Shown piece by piece: positions 24,970 through 33,299 of a stretch of DNA of 33,299 nucleotides. The stretch is from Promethearchaeia archaeon. Lineage in GTDB: Archaea; Asgardarchaeota; Lokiarchaeia; Sigyniarchaeales; SOKP01. Position 1 is the first letter of the stretch, and every line of letters starts with the position of its first letter. The position numbers and the translations under genes are program-made. The stretch covers positions 1 to 33,299 of the forward strand of contig JAHQWI010000113.1 of NCBI GenBank assembly GCA_029856085.1, read 5' to 3'. Below the pieces are notes generated by a model that was not told the origin of the DNA, did not search any database, and worked only from the letters and a program-made list of their open reading frames with translations.

Positions 24970-25173
24970 TAAATATACACCGTTGAATTTTATAATCTAT
25001 ATGTAATTTCCATGATCTTTTTTATAGTAACTACATGAGAATAATGTAAATTAAACTATATAAGTTGAATTAACAAATAAATGAAATTAAATATTAGAGC
25101 TTTAAATTACAAACACTTTAGAGTTAAAATTCATATGAATTTATTAGTAAAATAAGATGATAAATGAACGTCT

Positions 25174-26310
25174 ATGAATGATAAACCTATTCCTAAGTAT
25201 CAAATTCGAGAAAAAACACCTGATGAAGAAGTAGATTCGATTTCAGATAAAAAATTGTTAAAAAAAATAAAAAAAGAAAAAATTGCTTTAGATAAAGAAA
25301 AGAGTGAATGGGAAAGAGTTGTTAATCAGATTGAAAATTATAATGATAACATCAAAGATCTTGAAAAAAAAAGGAAAGATATTGAGCTCGAAGTTAAAAA
25401 TCTTCTTGAGCGAAGGGATCACTTACGGAGTGAATTAAAAAGATCGAAAAATGAGCTAGACCAGAATAGAAATGAATTAGCTATCAAAGAAAGGCAGTTT
25501 AAAGAAAAAATCATTAGAAAGAATGGAGATTTAGATCAAAAAAATGCTCAATTAGAAAAATTTCAAGCTAAATTAGATATACTACGTGAAGATATTGGAA
25601 AGGAAAAGATTAATTTAGAGAGAGAAAAAGCAAGAACAGAAGATCGTGTAAAGGAAATTAAAACTAAACTGCCTGGCATGGAAAGAAGAGAAAGTGCTTT
25701 AGAGAGAACTATTAAAGATTTAGAAAATCAATTAATGGATTTAAGGAATGAAGTTAAGGATTTAACTAAAGAAAAAGATAATTTAAATAGGGAAATTAAT
25801 AATCAAAAGAGGGAGATTACTGATGAAAAAAATCGAATCTCTGATGCAAAGAGAAAACTAAAAGAAGAAAGAGAAAAAACACGATATACAAAGCAAGATT
25901 TAGATCTTAAAGCTCGTGAAATTGATAAGAAAAAAGCAGATTTAAAACATTATAGGGATAAGGTTGAAAGAGATGTAAAGGATTTAGAAAATAGAAAGCG
26001 ACAGCAAGAAGCAAGGTTTAAAGAGTTAGAAAGAAAAATCCCTCGGGCAGAAGATACATATTACTCATTAACGAAAAAAATTCCTGATTTAGAGGAAAAA
26101 CTTAGAAAACTAAATAATGAATATAAACAAATAGCAAAAGAAAAATCATTATTAGATAACAAAAAAAATACTATTAAACGTGAAAGAGAAAAGCTAGAAA
26201 AAGATAAACAAAGATTTCTAAATGAAAAACGAGATTTTGAAAAAGAATTAAGAAAGATCAAAACTATTCCAAAACATAAAATTAAAACTAAGACTCCTTC
26301 AAAATACTAA
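25174..26310 (+). CDS. Long coiled-coil protein
   Basis: This 378-residue protein is made almost wholly of Lys/Glu/Asp/Arg/Leu heptads from residue ~25 to ~365 ('LEKKRKDIELEVKNLLERRDHLRSELKRSKNEL' style), with no hydrophobic segment and no catalytic motif. Breaks at 'KTKLPGMERR' and 'RKIPRAEDTYYSLTKKIPDLEE' may be hinges. It resembles SMC-like or cytoskeletal rods in composition, but lacks the ATPase head of SMC proteins. It lies 20 bases before the nucleotidyltransferase gene on the same strand, so the two are probably co-transcribed. Function is unknown. Confidence 0.75.
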   Translation: MNDKPIPKYQIREKTPDEEVDSISDKKLLKKIKKEKIALDKEKSEWERVVNQIENYNDNIKDLEKKRKDIELEVKNLLERRDHLRSELKRSKNELDQNRNELAIKERQFKEKIIRKNGDLDQKNAQLEKFQAKLDILREDIGKEKINLEREKARTEDRVKEIKTKLPGMERRESALERTIKDLENQLMDLRNEVKDLTKEKDNLNREINNQKREITDEKNRISDAKRKLKEEREKTRYTKQDLDLKAREIDKKKADLKHYRDKVERDVKDLENRKRQQEARFKELERKIPRAEDTYYSLTKKIPDLEEKLRKLNNEYKQIAKEKSLLDNKKNTIKREREKLEKDKQRFLNEKRDFEKELRKIKTIPKHKIKTKTPSKY

Positions 26311-26330
26311 TCAATTATATTGTGACCTTT

Positions 26331-27371
26331 ATGAAAAATATTAAGGGAATTGAAGGAGATTATATAGAAACTAAGGATCATAATTTATTTTTTGATGTTA
26401 AAGGATTATTTCATCCAAATGACAGAAAGATTTGTTTTTTAAGATTCTATCCTCATCCTGAAGGAGATAGGATAAAAAAAGGTATCAAGTTCAAAAAAGT
26501 ATATGATTTAGAGGAACGCTATTCTCTACTAAGAATTAAGTATCCTAAGTACCTTTTTTATTCTGAAGAGCTTGATTTAGAGGTACAAGGGGTAAAAAAT
26601 CAAGATATTAAAAAAATTTATACTCCCCAAGAGTGTTTAAAGAATTTGGAAAAAAAAGAAAACCTCTCCAATGTGGAAAAATATTCTAAAAGTTTGTGTG
26701 AATTATTTATAAATAAAGGAGGGATTTCTAAGAATTCAATAGGAGTTACTGGGTCTAGCATGGTTGGTTTAGATAAAGATGACTCTGATATTGATATAAT
26801 AGTCTATGGGACAGAAACCGGCCTTAACTTTCAAGAAAATTTAAACCTATTATTAGACGAATCGAATAATTTTAGAAAATATAATTTAAAAGAATTTAGA
26901 TCTCATTATACATGGAGAGTTGGAGGATCTGACATCTTATTTGAAGATTTTATGAAAAGTGAGCAAAGAAAACTCCATCAAGGTAAATACAGAAATTACC
27001 ATTATTTTATCAGATATATAAAAAGTCCAGAAGATTGGAATGGAGATTATTATGATTTTCAATATAAAAATTTTGGAAGAATTAAACTTAAAGCAAAAAT
27101 TTTAGATTCAAAAGATACAATTTTTACTCCTTGCTCGTATAAAATTAAGCCTTTGAAAGTTTTAGATAAAAAATCAGTTTTAAACAAAGTTAAATTAAAA
27201 GATATTTTAGAGATAAATTCCTATAGAGCACGCTTTTGCGAGCATGCTAAGGACGGGGAGATAGTTTTGGTTGAGGGAAAAATAGAAAAAGTCAATTATA
27301 AAAATAGATTAGAGTATTATCGAGTTTTATTAACTGATCAAACACAAGACAAAATGCTTATTTTAAATTAA
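26331..27371 (+). CDS. Predicted archaeal nucleotidyltransferase
   Basis: The Pol-beta-type nucleotidyltransferase signature is visible at residues ~137-158: 'GVTGSSMVGLDKDDSDIDIIVYG', a GS motif followed by DxD metal ligands. The N-terminal ~130 residues and the C-terminal ~100 ('SYRARFCEHAKDGEIVLVEGKIEKV', OB-like beta strands) are additional domains. This architecture matches a conserved archaeal family of predicted nucleotidyltransferases (COG1665-like, from memory) with no known substrate. The track starts at GTG 26322; I prefer the ATG at 26331, preceded by 'GTGA', giving 346 residues. It follows the coiled-coil gene closely and precedes the EndoQ-like gene by 59 bases. Confidence 0.78.
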   Translation: MKNIKGIEGDYIETKDHNLFFDVKGLFHPNDRKICFLRFYPHPEGDRIKKGIKFKKVYDLEERYSLLRIKYPKYLFYSEELDLEVQGVKNQDIKKIYTPQECLKNLEKKENLSNVEKYSKSLCELFINKGGISKNSIGVTGSSMVGLDKDDSDIDIIVYGTETGLNFQENLNLLLDESNNFRKYNLKEFRSHYTWRVGGSDILFEDFMKSEQRKLHQGKYRNYHYFIRYIKSPEDWNGDYYDFQYKNFGRIKLKAKILDSKDTIFTPCSYKIKPLKVLDKKSVLNKVKLKDILEINSYRARFCEHAKDGEIVLVEGKIEKVNYKNRLEYYRVLLTDQTQDKMLILN

Positions 27372-27430
27372 AATCAAATAATTAACCCATAATTAAAATC
27401 TTTTTATTGAATCAAGGTTTATAATAACTG

Positions 27431-28741
27431 ATGGATATATTTTGTGCTGATCTCCACATACATAGCCCCCATTCAATAGCAGTATCGAAATCATTAAATT
27501 TAGATACTATGTTGGAGACTTGTAGGAAGAAAGGTCTAAACATTCTTGGTACGGGTGATATTTTGCAACCAGAATGGCTTAAATACATGGAAAGTAATTT
27601 GAACAAGGAAAGAGATGGTTCATTTTCATACAAAGATGTTTTTTTTATCCTTCAGACAGAAATAGAAGATATAGAAAGTATACATCATGTAGTATTATTT
27701 CCTGACTTCAATTCAGTTAAACAAATTCAAAATAAATTAAAATCACACTCAAAAAATATTTTAGATGAGTGGGGTGGAAGACCCAGAGTTAACTTATCAC
27801 CCCCCGCACTGGTTGATATAATATCAGATGCTGGAGGTATGATTGGTCCTGCACATGCCTTTACACCCTTTAAAGCAATTTTTCGTCAAGGTAAATTCGA
27901 AACATTAAAGGATTGCTATCAAGACGCAACTAAAAATGTCCATTTTTTAGAATTAGGATTGTCCGCTAACACAGATTTAGCAGACAGGCTTGAATCTTTA
28001 AAAAATGTGTCATTCTTAAGTAACAGTGATGCTCACTCTCAAAATCCTAGATCTTTGGGACGAGAATTCAATAGGTTCGATATTGATAATCCCTCTTTTG
28101 AGGAAATTTCATTAGCACTAATGAGAAAAAATGGGAGAAAGATAATTCTTAATGTTGGTCTCCATCCTAAACTCGGTAAATATTATAATATGTTTTGCTA
28201 TAAATGCAGAAGAAGGATTCTATTTAGGAAAGCGAAAAAGCAAGTAAGTACAGTCTTTAATCAATACTCAATAACAGATAATTTCGTTATATCTTATTCG
28301 AATAATCCTAGTTCTTCAAGACTAGACTATATAGAACAAGTATCTAAAAATAAAATGAATTGTCCGGCTTGTAAAGAGGAAAAAAATAAAAATTTTAAAA
28401 TTAAGTTGGGAGTTAGCGAAAGAATTGAAAAAATATCTACATATAATGAATTTAAAAATCCAGATCATCGACCTCCTTATATCAATGCGGTTCCTTTAAT
28501 AGATGTAATCCGTTCAATCAAAGGTATCAAAAGTACAGCAAGTAAAACAGTTCTAAATGAATATAATAAAGTTATAAAAACACTTGGAACAGAGTTTGAG
28601 ATTTTAATTGATACTCCAATAAGTAAAATTGAAGAACATGATCATACTCTCGCCTTAGTTGTAAACGCTCTTAGAACTAATGAAATTAATTATACTCCTG
28701 GTGGTGGAGGCACATATGGGAATATTGATTTGGATCTTTAA
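27431..28741 (+). CDS. Endonuclease Q family PHP-domain protein
   Basis: This 436-residue protein has an N-terminal PHP metal-binding domain: 'FCADLHIHSPHS' (HxH metal ligands), 'NILGTGDILQPEW', 'DIIS...IGPAHAFTPF' and 'NVSFLSNSDAHSQNP'. It is followed by a four-cysteine zinc module ('CYKCRRR' ... 'CPACKEE') and a helical C-terminal region with 'SIKGIKSTASKTVLNEY'. This order is that of archaeal EndoQ, which nicks DNA 5' of deaminated bases such as uracil and hypoxanthine. I infer a role in repair of deaminated DNA. A PHP phosphoesterase of other specificity is the alternative. Confidence 0.85.
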   Translation: MDIFCADLHIHSPHSIAVSKSLNLDTMLETCRKKGLNILGTGDILQPEWLKYMESNLNKERDGSFSYKDVFFILQTEIEDIESIHHVVLFPDFNSVKQIQNKLKSHSKNILDEWGGRPRVNLSPPALVDIISDAGGMIGPAHAFTPFKAIFRQGKFETLKDCYQDATKNVHFLELGLSANTDLADRLESLKNVSFLSNSDAHSQNPRSLGREFNRFDIDNPSFEEISLALMRKNGRKIILNVGLHPKLGKYYNMFCYKCRRRILFRKAKKQVSTVFNQYSITDNFVISYSNNPSSSRLDYIEQVSKNKMNCPACKEEKNKNFKIKLGVSERIEKISTYNEFKNPDHRPPYINAVPLIDVIRSIKGIKSTASKTVLNEYNKVIKTLGTEFEILIDTPISKIEEHDHTLALVVNALRTNEINYTPGGGGTYGNIDLDL

Positions 28742-28822
28742 GATGATGATTCAAATTTGAACTTAAAGATCTTTAGCAATAATTGGATAAGAATAAATAA
28801 TTCAGTTACTAATTAGTTAGGA

Positions 28823-29062
28823 CTAAAAATTAAACTCTAAATCAAGCTTTATTAAATCTCCACATTTATTACATGTAATAAACTCGAAGACTTTAACTGC
28901 TACCGTGAGTAATTCCAAATCTTTCCTAAGAAATTGATTTTTAAACTTCTTCTTGTAGCCACAGTTAGGGCAAGAAATTATTGCCTTGACCTTTATTAAA
29001 TCGTCACTTTTTGAGCCATCCATAGACTCTTTGCTACTAGTTTTCGTATTATCAATTTCCAT
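28823..29062 (-). CDS. Small zinc-ribbon protein of unknown function
   Basis: About 79 residues contain one CPNC and one CNKC pair separated by ~38 residues ('ISCPNCGYKKKF' and 'FITCNKCGDLI'), a zinc-ribbon arrangement. The track begins at 29131, but the first 23 residues look like translated intergenic DNA, so I place the start at the ATG at 29062 (MEIDNTKTSSKE), preceded by 'GGGG' at workable spacing. It lies divergent from ftsZ (216 bases) and convergent with the EndoQ-like gene. A nucleic-acid or protein binding role is possible but not shown. Confidence 0.6.
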   Translation of the reverse strand: MEIDNTKTSSKESMDGSKSDDLIKVKAIISCPNCGYKKKFKNQFLRKDLELLTVAVKVFEFITCNKCGDLIKLDLEFNF

Positions 29063-29253
29063 ATTTTGATTTACCCCTAAACCAAGATAAACATGATAAC
29101 ATAGACTTATAAATTTTATTCTAATATTCATTATCCTTTATTTCAGATGAAAAAACAGATTAGGGAAAATTTTAGATGTTTCAATTTAATATTGCATATT
29201 TCGCTAATATTATCTTCATATTACTTCCATATATTATTCTGATATTTTTCTCG

Positions 29254-29264
29254 TATTATAAAAA
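29254..29264 (+). promoter_or_regulatory. ftsZ: TATA box of ftsZ; leaderless transcript likely
   Basis: 'TATTATAAAAA' is centred ~20 bases before the ATG at 29279. With archaeal TATA-to-start spacing of ~25 bases, the transcript would begin at or near the start codon, and no Shine-Dalgarno motif is present. This supports leaderless translation. Confidence 0.4.
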
Positions 29265-29278
29265 CCTCATTTTGTTAG

Positions 29279-30427
29279 ATGAATTTTATGAGTGTTGATG
29301 ATATTTTAAACATGGCAAAATCTCGAACATCAGTAAGAGAGAGATTCAATGAAATCGCTCAACATAACCAAAATCCTAATACAAACCCAAATTGTGATGA
29401 TGATGAGTATTTAGCAGATTTATTGAAAGTTTTAAAAATTAAATCATTGGTAGTTGGAGTAGGGGGCGCGGGAAACAATACCGTTTCACGTTTGGAGGAT
29501 ATGGGTATAAGCAATGCTGATACAATATGTATAAATACTGATGCACATGACTTGTATTATTCAAATGCAAGCCAGAAAGTTTTAATCGGTAAAGAACGAT
29601 GTAAAGGATTAGGTTCAGGAAACGACCCTTTAGTTGGAGGGGAGGCAGCTAAAGAAGATCGCGATAGATTGAATAAAGTACTTAGTGCTGATATAGTCTT
29701 CTTAACATGTGGATTAGGTGGAGGAACTGGGACTGGTGCAGCACCTATTATAGCCGAAGAAGCAAAAAAGAATAATGCTATTGTAGTCACCTTTTGTTCA
29801 CTTCCATTCAAATCAGAAGGGGTTCAACGAAGCGTAAGAGCAAAATTAGGACTTAAAAATCTAGCAGATTATTCTGATTTTCTAATAACTGTCCCAAACG
29901 ATAACCTTTTGGGTATTGTTGGAAAGATCCCGATGATAACAGGATTTAAAATAATGGATGAAGTCTTAATTAGAAATATTGGAGAAGTTGTTAACTTAAT
30001 TAACAATTGTGGATTAGTTAATATAGACTTTGCTGATGTGAAAAGAATCTTTGTTAAGAAAGAAAAATATCCAACTGGGTTAGTTGGTATAGCTGAATCT
30101 ATGGGCGATGACTCAGATCTAATAGAGAAGTCAAGATTAGCTCTAAATAATCCACTTTTACAACCTGATACAAGCCAAGTTCAGAGATGCATTGTATCAG
30201 TTACAGGAGATCATAATCTTTCTTTATCCAAAGTTAATAGCATTGTATCTACTATTACGAATGGAATTCCTGAAGAAGCTCAATTAAAATTTGGAGTTCA
30301 AAATAAACCAGATATGGGTTCCAAGGTAAAAATCATGGTTCTAGCAAATGGACCAGTATCTCCTTATGTACAAGCTGCCGTAGATTCAGATAATGATTCT
30401 AAACCAATTAACGTTGTTGGATTCTAA
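29279..30427 (+). CDS. ftsZ: Cell-division GTPase FtsZ
   Basis: This 382-residue tubulin-superfamily GTPase has 'VVGVGGAGNNTVSRL' (nucleotide-binding loop), 'GLGSGNDPLVGGEAAKEDRD', the tubulin signature 'GLGGGTGTGAAPII', and a T7-like catalytic loop 'LVNIDFADVKRIF', which completes GTP hydrolysis across the protofilament interface. A ~45-residue N-terminal extension precedes the GTPase fold. The C-terminus ends 'NVVGF' without a long linker. It polymerises at the cytoplasmic face of the division site. It stands alone, without other division genes next to it. Asgard archaea often carry FtsZ besides ESCRT; no ESCRT gene is in this window. Confidence 0.96.
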   Translation: MNFMSVDDILNMAKSRTSVRERFNEIAQHNQNPNTNPNCDDDEYLADLLKVLKIKSLVVGVGGAGNNTVSRLEDMGISNADTICINTDAHDLYYSNASQKVLIGKERCKGLGSGNDPLVGGEAAKEDRDRLNKVLSADIVFLTCGLGGGTGTGAAPIIAEEAKKNNAIVVTFCSLPFKSEGVQRSVRAKLGLKNLADYSDFLITVPNDNLLGIVGKIPMITGFKIMDEVLIRNIGEVVNLINNCGLVNIDFADVKRIFVKKEKYPTGLVGIAESMGDDSDLIEKSRLALNNPLLQPDTSQVQRCIVSVTGDHNLSLSKVNSIVSTITNGIPEEAQLKFGVQNKPDMGSKVKIMVLANGPVSPYVQAAVDSDNDSKPINVVGF

Positions 30428-30522
30428 TTTGGGTTTAAATCTTTTTCTACTCATTTTCTAAAATTTATCTTTATCTATTCATTTTACATTTATAGTTAAA
30501 CTTAACTGATGTGATATTTGAA

Positions 30523-30969
30523 ATGACTAATCAAAAAATGCCAGAAGAGGAGTTAAAAAGAGAAATTAGAGAGTATATAGATAAAAGAAAAGTACTTGTT
30601 TTATGTACAAGTAGTAATAATATCCCTCGTGCGACCCCTATGGATTTTTATACTGAAAAAAACAGCTTTAATATTTATGTTGGCCCTGCTCCCGGGAGAA
30701 AGGTTAAAAATATGGAAGAAAATCCTAACATAAGTATAGGGATTTATACACCTTTATCTGAAGGAAAAATACAAGGTATGCAAATCACCGCTTCAGGGAG
30801 AGATAGATTGATCTTTTTAAGAGAAGGAGATGAAGAATTCGAGAAGGCTCAAAATATTGTACGAGGAAAGCGAAAATTATTATTAAAGATAATTCCAGAA
30901 AAAATAGAATTACTCGATTATGATTTTGCGAAAAAGGGATATTCACGACTTCAAATTTTAAAACTATAA
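30523..30969 (+). CDS. PNPOx-like FMN/F420-binding split-barrel protein
   Basis: This 148-residue single-domain split barrel contains 'LKREIREYIDKRKVLVLCTSSNNIPRATPMDF', 'FNIYVGPAPGRKVKNMEENPNISIGIY' and 'GMQITASGRDRLI', the order seen in small PNPOx/FDOR proteins that bind FMN or F420. Since this organism appears to make F420 (cofG, cofH here), an F420-linked reductase is possible. The track starts at GTG 30511; I prefer the ATG at 30523, with 'GTGAT' upstream at suitable spacing. It faces the small unknown gene at 30993 tail to tail. Confidence 0.75.
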   Translation: MTNQKMPEEELKREIREYIDKRKVLVLCTSSNNIPRATPMDFYTEKNSFNIYVGPAPGRKVKNMEENPNISIGIYTPLSEGKIQGMQITASGRDRLIFLREGDEEFEKAQNIVRGKRKLLLKIIPEKIELLDYDFAKKGYSRLQILKL

Positions 30970-30992
30970 AAAAAAAAATAAAGCTATTAAAA

Positions 30993-31295
30993 TTAAAGAA
31001 AATTTTGAATCGCTTCTTGAGCATCTATTAATACTTCAGGATAGTATTTGTAACCCTCTACTGTAGCATATAAGGTATATCTTTTCCCAATTGCTTTCAA
31101 TCCGTCTATTATTTTATCATCTGGGCATTCATACACGGCATATGCTTTAATCCGACCCTCCGGAGATATTGTAATCCAATGATTTATTTTTTTTATAAAA
31201 TCGGGGTATGCAGGTTTATCTTTTGACATATATACTTTTAACATTTCTCTTACTTTATTTTGCGGGGTCCAATTTGTAACTAAAATATGAGCCAT
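30993..31295 (-). CDS. Small conserved-looking protein, possible alpha+beta barrel fold
   Basis: This 100-residue protein is MAHILVTNWTPQNKVREM..., rich in alternating strands and helices: 'HWITISPEGRIKAYAVYECPDDKIIDGLKAIGKRY' then 'YATVEGYKYYPEVLIDAQEAI'. The layout suggests a dimeric ferredoxin-like barrel similar to DUF3303 or ABM proteins, but I do not recognise a specific family. No membrane segment or metal site is seen. It begins at ATG, with purine-rich sequence upstream. The codon pattern looks real and is distinct from the opposite frames. Confidence 0.6.
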   Translation of the reverse strand: MAHILVTNWTPQNKVREMLKVYMSKDKPAYPDFIKKINHWITISPEGRIKAYAVYECPDDKIIDGLKAIGKRYTLYATVEGYKYYPEVLIDAQEAIQNFL

Positions 31296-31417
31296 TTGAA
31301 TTCTACCTCTTTTTAAAATTAAAAATTAGATTTTTTTGTAAGTAAAAATTAACATAATAGTATAAAAGCTTTATCAGTGGAGTAGTATTGACAACATTAC
31401 TGCTTTATATTAAAAGC

Positions 31418-31437
31418 ATATTCTCAAGAATATTTTT
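31418..31437. terminator. Short inverted repeat followed by T-run
   Basis: 'ATATTCT CA AGAATAT' has seven-base arms and a two-base loop, followed by TTTT, in the 230-base gap between the small gene at 31295 and the end of the helicase gene. Arms are AT-rich and the loop is too small for a strong hairpin, so it may equally be a dyad operator or chance. Nothing else is evident in this gap. Confidence 0.2.
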
Positions 31438-31525
31438 CAGTAATTGGTTGAATTTAATCAACGCTTTCTGTGGCGTGTCAAAACCCTTCTTATCTTTTAA
31501 CCAAATGAAGGATGCTCTAAAGAAA

Positions 31526-33031
31526 TCAAATGGTGTAGGGGTGGTTTTTAACTATCTTCACGCGCATTCGAATCAACTGCTCGATCTCTTTTAATTGTTG
31601 GCGTTGGCTCTTTTCGCAGAATGCAAAGGCAGTCCCTCCCGCACCCGCTCTTGCCGTCCGGCCGATGCGATGCAAATAGGTTTCAGACACATCTGGTAAG
31701 TCAAACTGGATGACATGTGAGATGTTATCTACGTCAAGGCCGCGCGAAGCAACATCAGTAGCTACCAGTACTCGAGCTTTTCCGGTGCGAAAGTTTTTAA
31801 GCGCATTTTGACGTGCAGATTGTGATTTATTTCCATGTATCGAGTCGGTGCGTATTCCCTTCCTTTGCAGTTTCTTAACGACTCGATTTGCGCCGTGCTT
31901 GGTGCGCGTAAAAACCAGCGCTCGTGTAATAGTTGAATCGGCGAGTAAATATTCCAACAACGCTTGCTTTTTCTCTTTCAATATAAAAAATGCAGCCTGT
32001 TTAATAATTTCCAAGGTGGGTTCGTCGGGAGATATATTTATATTGACGGGATCATGTAGAATATTTTTTGCGAATTTAATTATTTCATGAGGTATTGTAG
32101 CAGAAAAAAGCAAGGTCTGTCGGTTCTTTTGTGGCACCATCTTGATGATAGAACGAATATCGTGGATGAAACCCATATCAAGCATTCTGTCGCCTTCGTC
32201 CAAGATCAACACCTCGACATGGCTCAGATTTACATGTCCTTGTCTCATCAAGTCGAGTAATCGACCGGGTGTCGCAACTATAATATCTACACCTTGCTGT
32301 AATTTTTTCACCTGTGGGTTTTGTCCAACACCACCGTAAATGACAGCGTTTTTTAGTCCAGTGTACCTTCCATAAATGCTGAAACTATTTGCAATCTGGA
32401 TTGCCAGCTCTCTCGTGGGCGAAAGTACTAACACCCGTATTTTACGTATTATTTTGTACTTGTTGTTATTTATGATATTCAATCTGTCCTTGCTTGGGGT
32501 ATTCATCAATCGCTGCAGGGTCGGAAGTGCAAATGCTGCAGTTTTACCCGTTCCCGTCTGGGCACATCCTAGCAAATCTCGCCCCTTCAAAACGATAGGA
32601 ATTGCCTGGGCTTGAATTGGTGTAGGGTCCACATAGCCAGCATAGCTTATAGCGCGTAATAATTCTGGGTTCAAGCTAAGATCCGTAAAAGCCTTACTCA
32701 TTTTTTCAGCAATTTTTTCATGAATTTTACTATCAATCTTGCTACTACTTTTACCGATACCAGCTTCTTGGTCGGACTCTATCACCTCACTTTCATCTGA
32801 AAAGTATTTCACTTCTAGAGCCGCAAGTCCTTTTTTTTGATTTTGGATTTTGAAGGTAATTCGATCACCAGTGACGACCTGTACCTCCTCTTGTGGTTGC
32901 AGTGCTGTATGGTGTAAAAACACATCTTCACCCGTCCTATCAGAGGTTATAAATCCATATCCTTTCTTCTCATTATACCATTTGACCGTTCCGGTCATTC
33001 TATATGTTTCTTTTAACATTTTTATTCTCAT
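31526..33031 (-). CDS. Cold-shock domain fused to DEAD-box RNA helicase (RhlE-like)
   Basis: In this 501-residue protein residues ~12-78 are a cold-shock domain with both RNA-binding motifs ('GTVKWYNEKKGYGFITSD', 'EDVFLHHTAL'). After a linker come the helicase motifs: 'GCAQTGTGKTAAF', 'SPTRELAIQ', 'ATPGRLLDLM', 'LILDEGDRMLDMG' (DEGD instead of DEAD), 'LLFSATIP', 'VATDVASRGLDV' and 'HRIGRTARAGAGG'. It likely unwinds RNA at low temperature. The start may be the ATG at 33031, 33019 or 32998 (MTGTVKW, the natural cold-shock start). The C-rich and G-rich codons differ from all neighbours, suggesting transfer from bacteria, where both domains are common. Confidence 0.9.
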   Translation of the reverse strand: MRIKMLKETYRMTGTVKWYNEKKGYGFITSDRTGEDVFLHHTALQPQEEVQVVTGDRITFKIQNQKKGLAALEVKYFSDESEVIESDQEAGIGKSSSKIDSKIHEKIAEKMSKAFTDLSLNPELLRAISYAGYVDPTPIQAQAIPIVLKGRDLLGCAQTGTGKTAAFALPTLQRLMNTPSKDRLNIINNNKYKIIRKIRVLVLSPTRELAIQIANSFSIYGRYTGLKNAVIYGGVGQNPQVKKLQQGVDIIVATPGRLLDLMRQGHVNLSHVEVLILDEGDRMLDMGFIHDIRSIIKMVPQKNRQTLLFSATIPHEIIKFAKNILHDPVNINISPDEPTLEIIKQAAFFILKEKKQALLEYLLADSTITRALVFTRTKHGANRVVKKLQRKGIRTDSIHGNKSQSARQNALKNFRTGKARVLVATDVASRGLDVDNISHVIQFDLPDVSETYLHRIGRTARAGAGGTAFAFCEKSQRQQLKEIEQLIRMRVKIVKNHPYTI

Positions 33032-33299
33032 TTTTCTTTCTGTTGTGGGTTTCTCCTATACTTACGCTCACATAAATCGTCCTGCTTTTATTTTGGAAGA
33101 ATACATGAGCGGGTTTCATCATTAAAATAATTAAATACCCCATCTCAGAAGAAGAAATCATAATTGATGCAATTATTTAGAAAGCATCTAAAATGTCTTA
33201 TTATTCGACGAATAAATCTTCAATATTTAGAAGTAATAATTACTAAAAAAAACCCCATTATTTAGTAAAAAAGAGTTACATTGCCTATATACTCTTGGT
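33032..33299. other. AT-rich window-end region without recognisable gene
   Basis: These 268 bases upstream of the helicase hold no open frame of protein-like composition on either strand and no RNA gene that I can recognise. They presumably contain the helicase promoter and 5' leader. An 'AGGAG' about 20 bases before the ATG at 33031 is too distant for normal initiation. Confidence 0.5.

Noticed and set aside
29557-29811. 84-residue minus-strand ORF, Pro/Ser rich
   Set aside because: It is a shadow of the FtsZ tubulin-signature region; the PPP run is the antisense of the glycine-rich loop.
31388-31594. 68-residue plus-strand ORF
   Set aside because: It runs into the antisense of the helicase C-terminus and is hydrophobic by AT bias; no ribosome binding site or recognisable motif.

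Overview
The window is an AT-rich, gene-dense archaeal segment that I assign with good confidence to an Asgard (Lokiarchaeia-like / Promethearchaeota) genome. It combines archaeal cofactor genes (CofG, CofH, MptA, an archaeal DHPS-related protein, DUF1464, DUF447) with a five-gene eukaryote-like ubiquitin conjugation operon, an archaeal FtsZ and an endonuclease Q family protein. I see no rRNA, tRNA, CRISPR array or insertion sequence, and no gene-free stretch longer than 300 bases.

Layout. (1) 1-4806, minus strand: a glycyl radical enzyme, its radical-SAM activase, an FMN split-barrel protein and a DUF447 protein cut by the window edge. (2) 4933-5463: a rubrerythrin with an N-terminal rubredoxin-like domain, divergent from (3) DUF1464 and a DHPS-related pterin protein on the plus strand (5674-8347). 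The rubrerythrin and the DHPS-related gene both appear to start at ATT, so the ORF track truncates them. (4) An ABM-fold small protein, then a Glu/Leu/Phe/Val dehydrogenase fused to a CBS pair. (5) 10727-14781, minus strand: a tightly overlapping operon of amidohydrolase, riboflavin-pathway reductase, CofG and CofH, which together look like a route to the deazaflavin chromophore FO. mptA, divergent from it, opens tetrahydromethanopterin synthesis.

(6) 15872-20207, minus strand: the ubiquitin-like operon, in transcriptional order modifier (Ubl), E1, E2, JAMM deconjugase, and a six-TM protein with a C-terminal RING-like zinc domain. The modifier ends in Ala-Gly rather than Gly-Gly. A second free Ubl (24598-24969) and a membrane-anchored Ubl-domain protein with a lysine-rich tail (23754-24551) lie a few kb away. 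Between them are a SNF2-family ATPase and a winged-helix regulator. (7) 25174-31295: a long coiled-coil protein, a nucleotidyltransferase, an EndoQ-like PHP nuclease, a small zinc ribbon, FtsZ, another FMN split-barrel protein and a small unknown protein. (8) 31526-33031: a cold-shock domain fused to a DEAD-box helicase, visibly richer in GC than its neighbours and probably acquired from bacteria.

The most exciting system is the modifier network in 15.9-25 kb: one complete conjugation operon plus three related Ubl-domain proteins, two with an exposed terminal glycine and one tied to the membrane, and a candidate E3 that is itself membrane anchored. This suggests ubiquitin-like signalling at the archaeal membrane.
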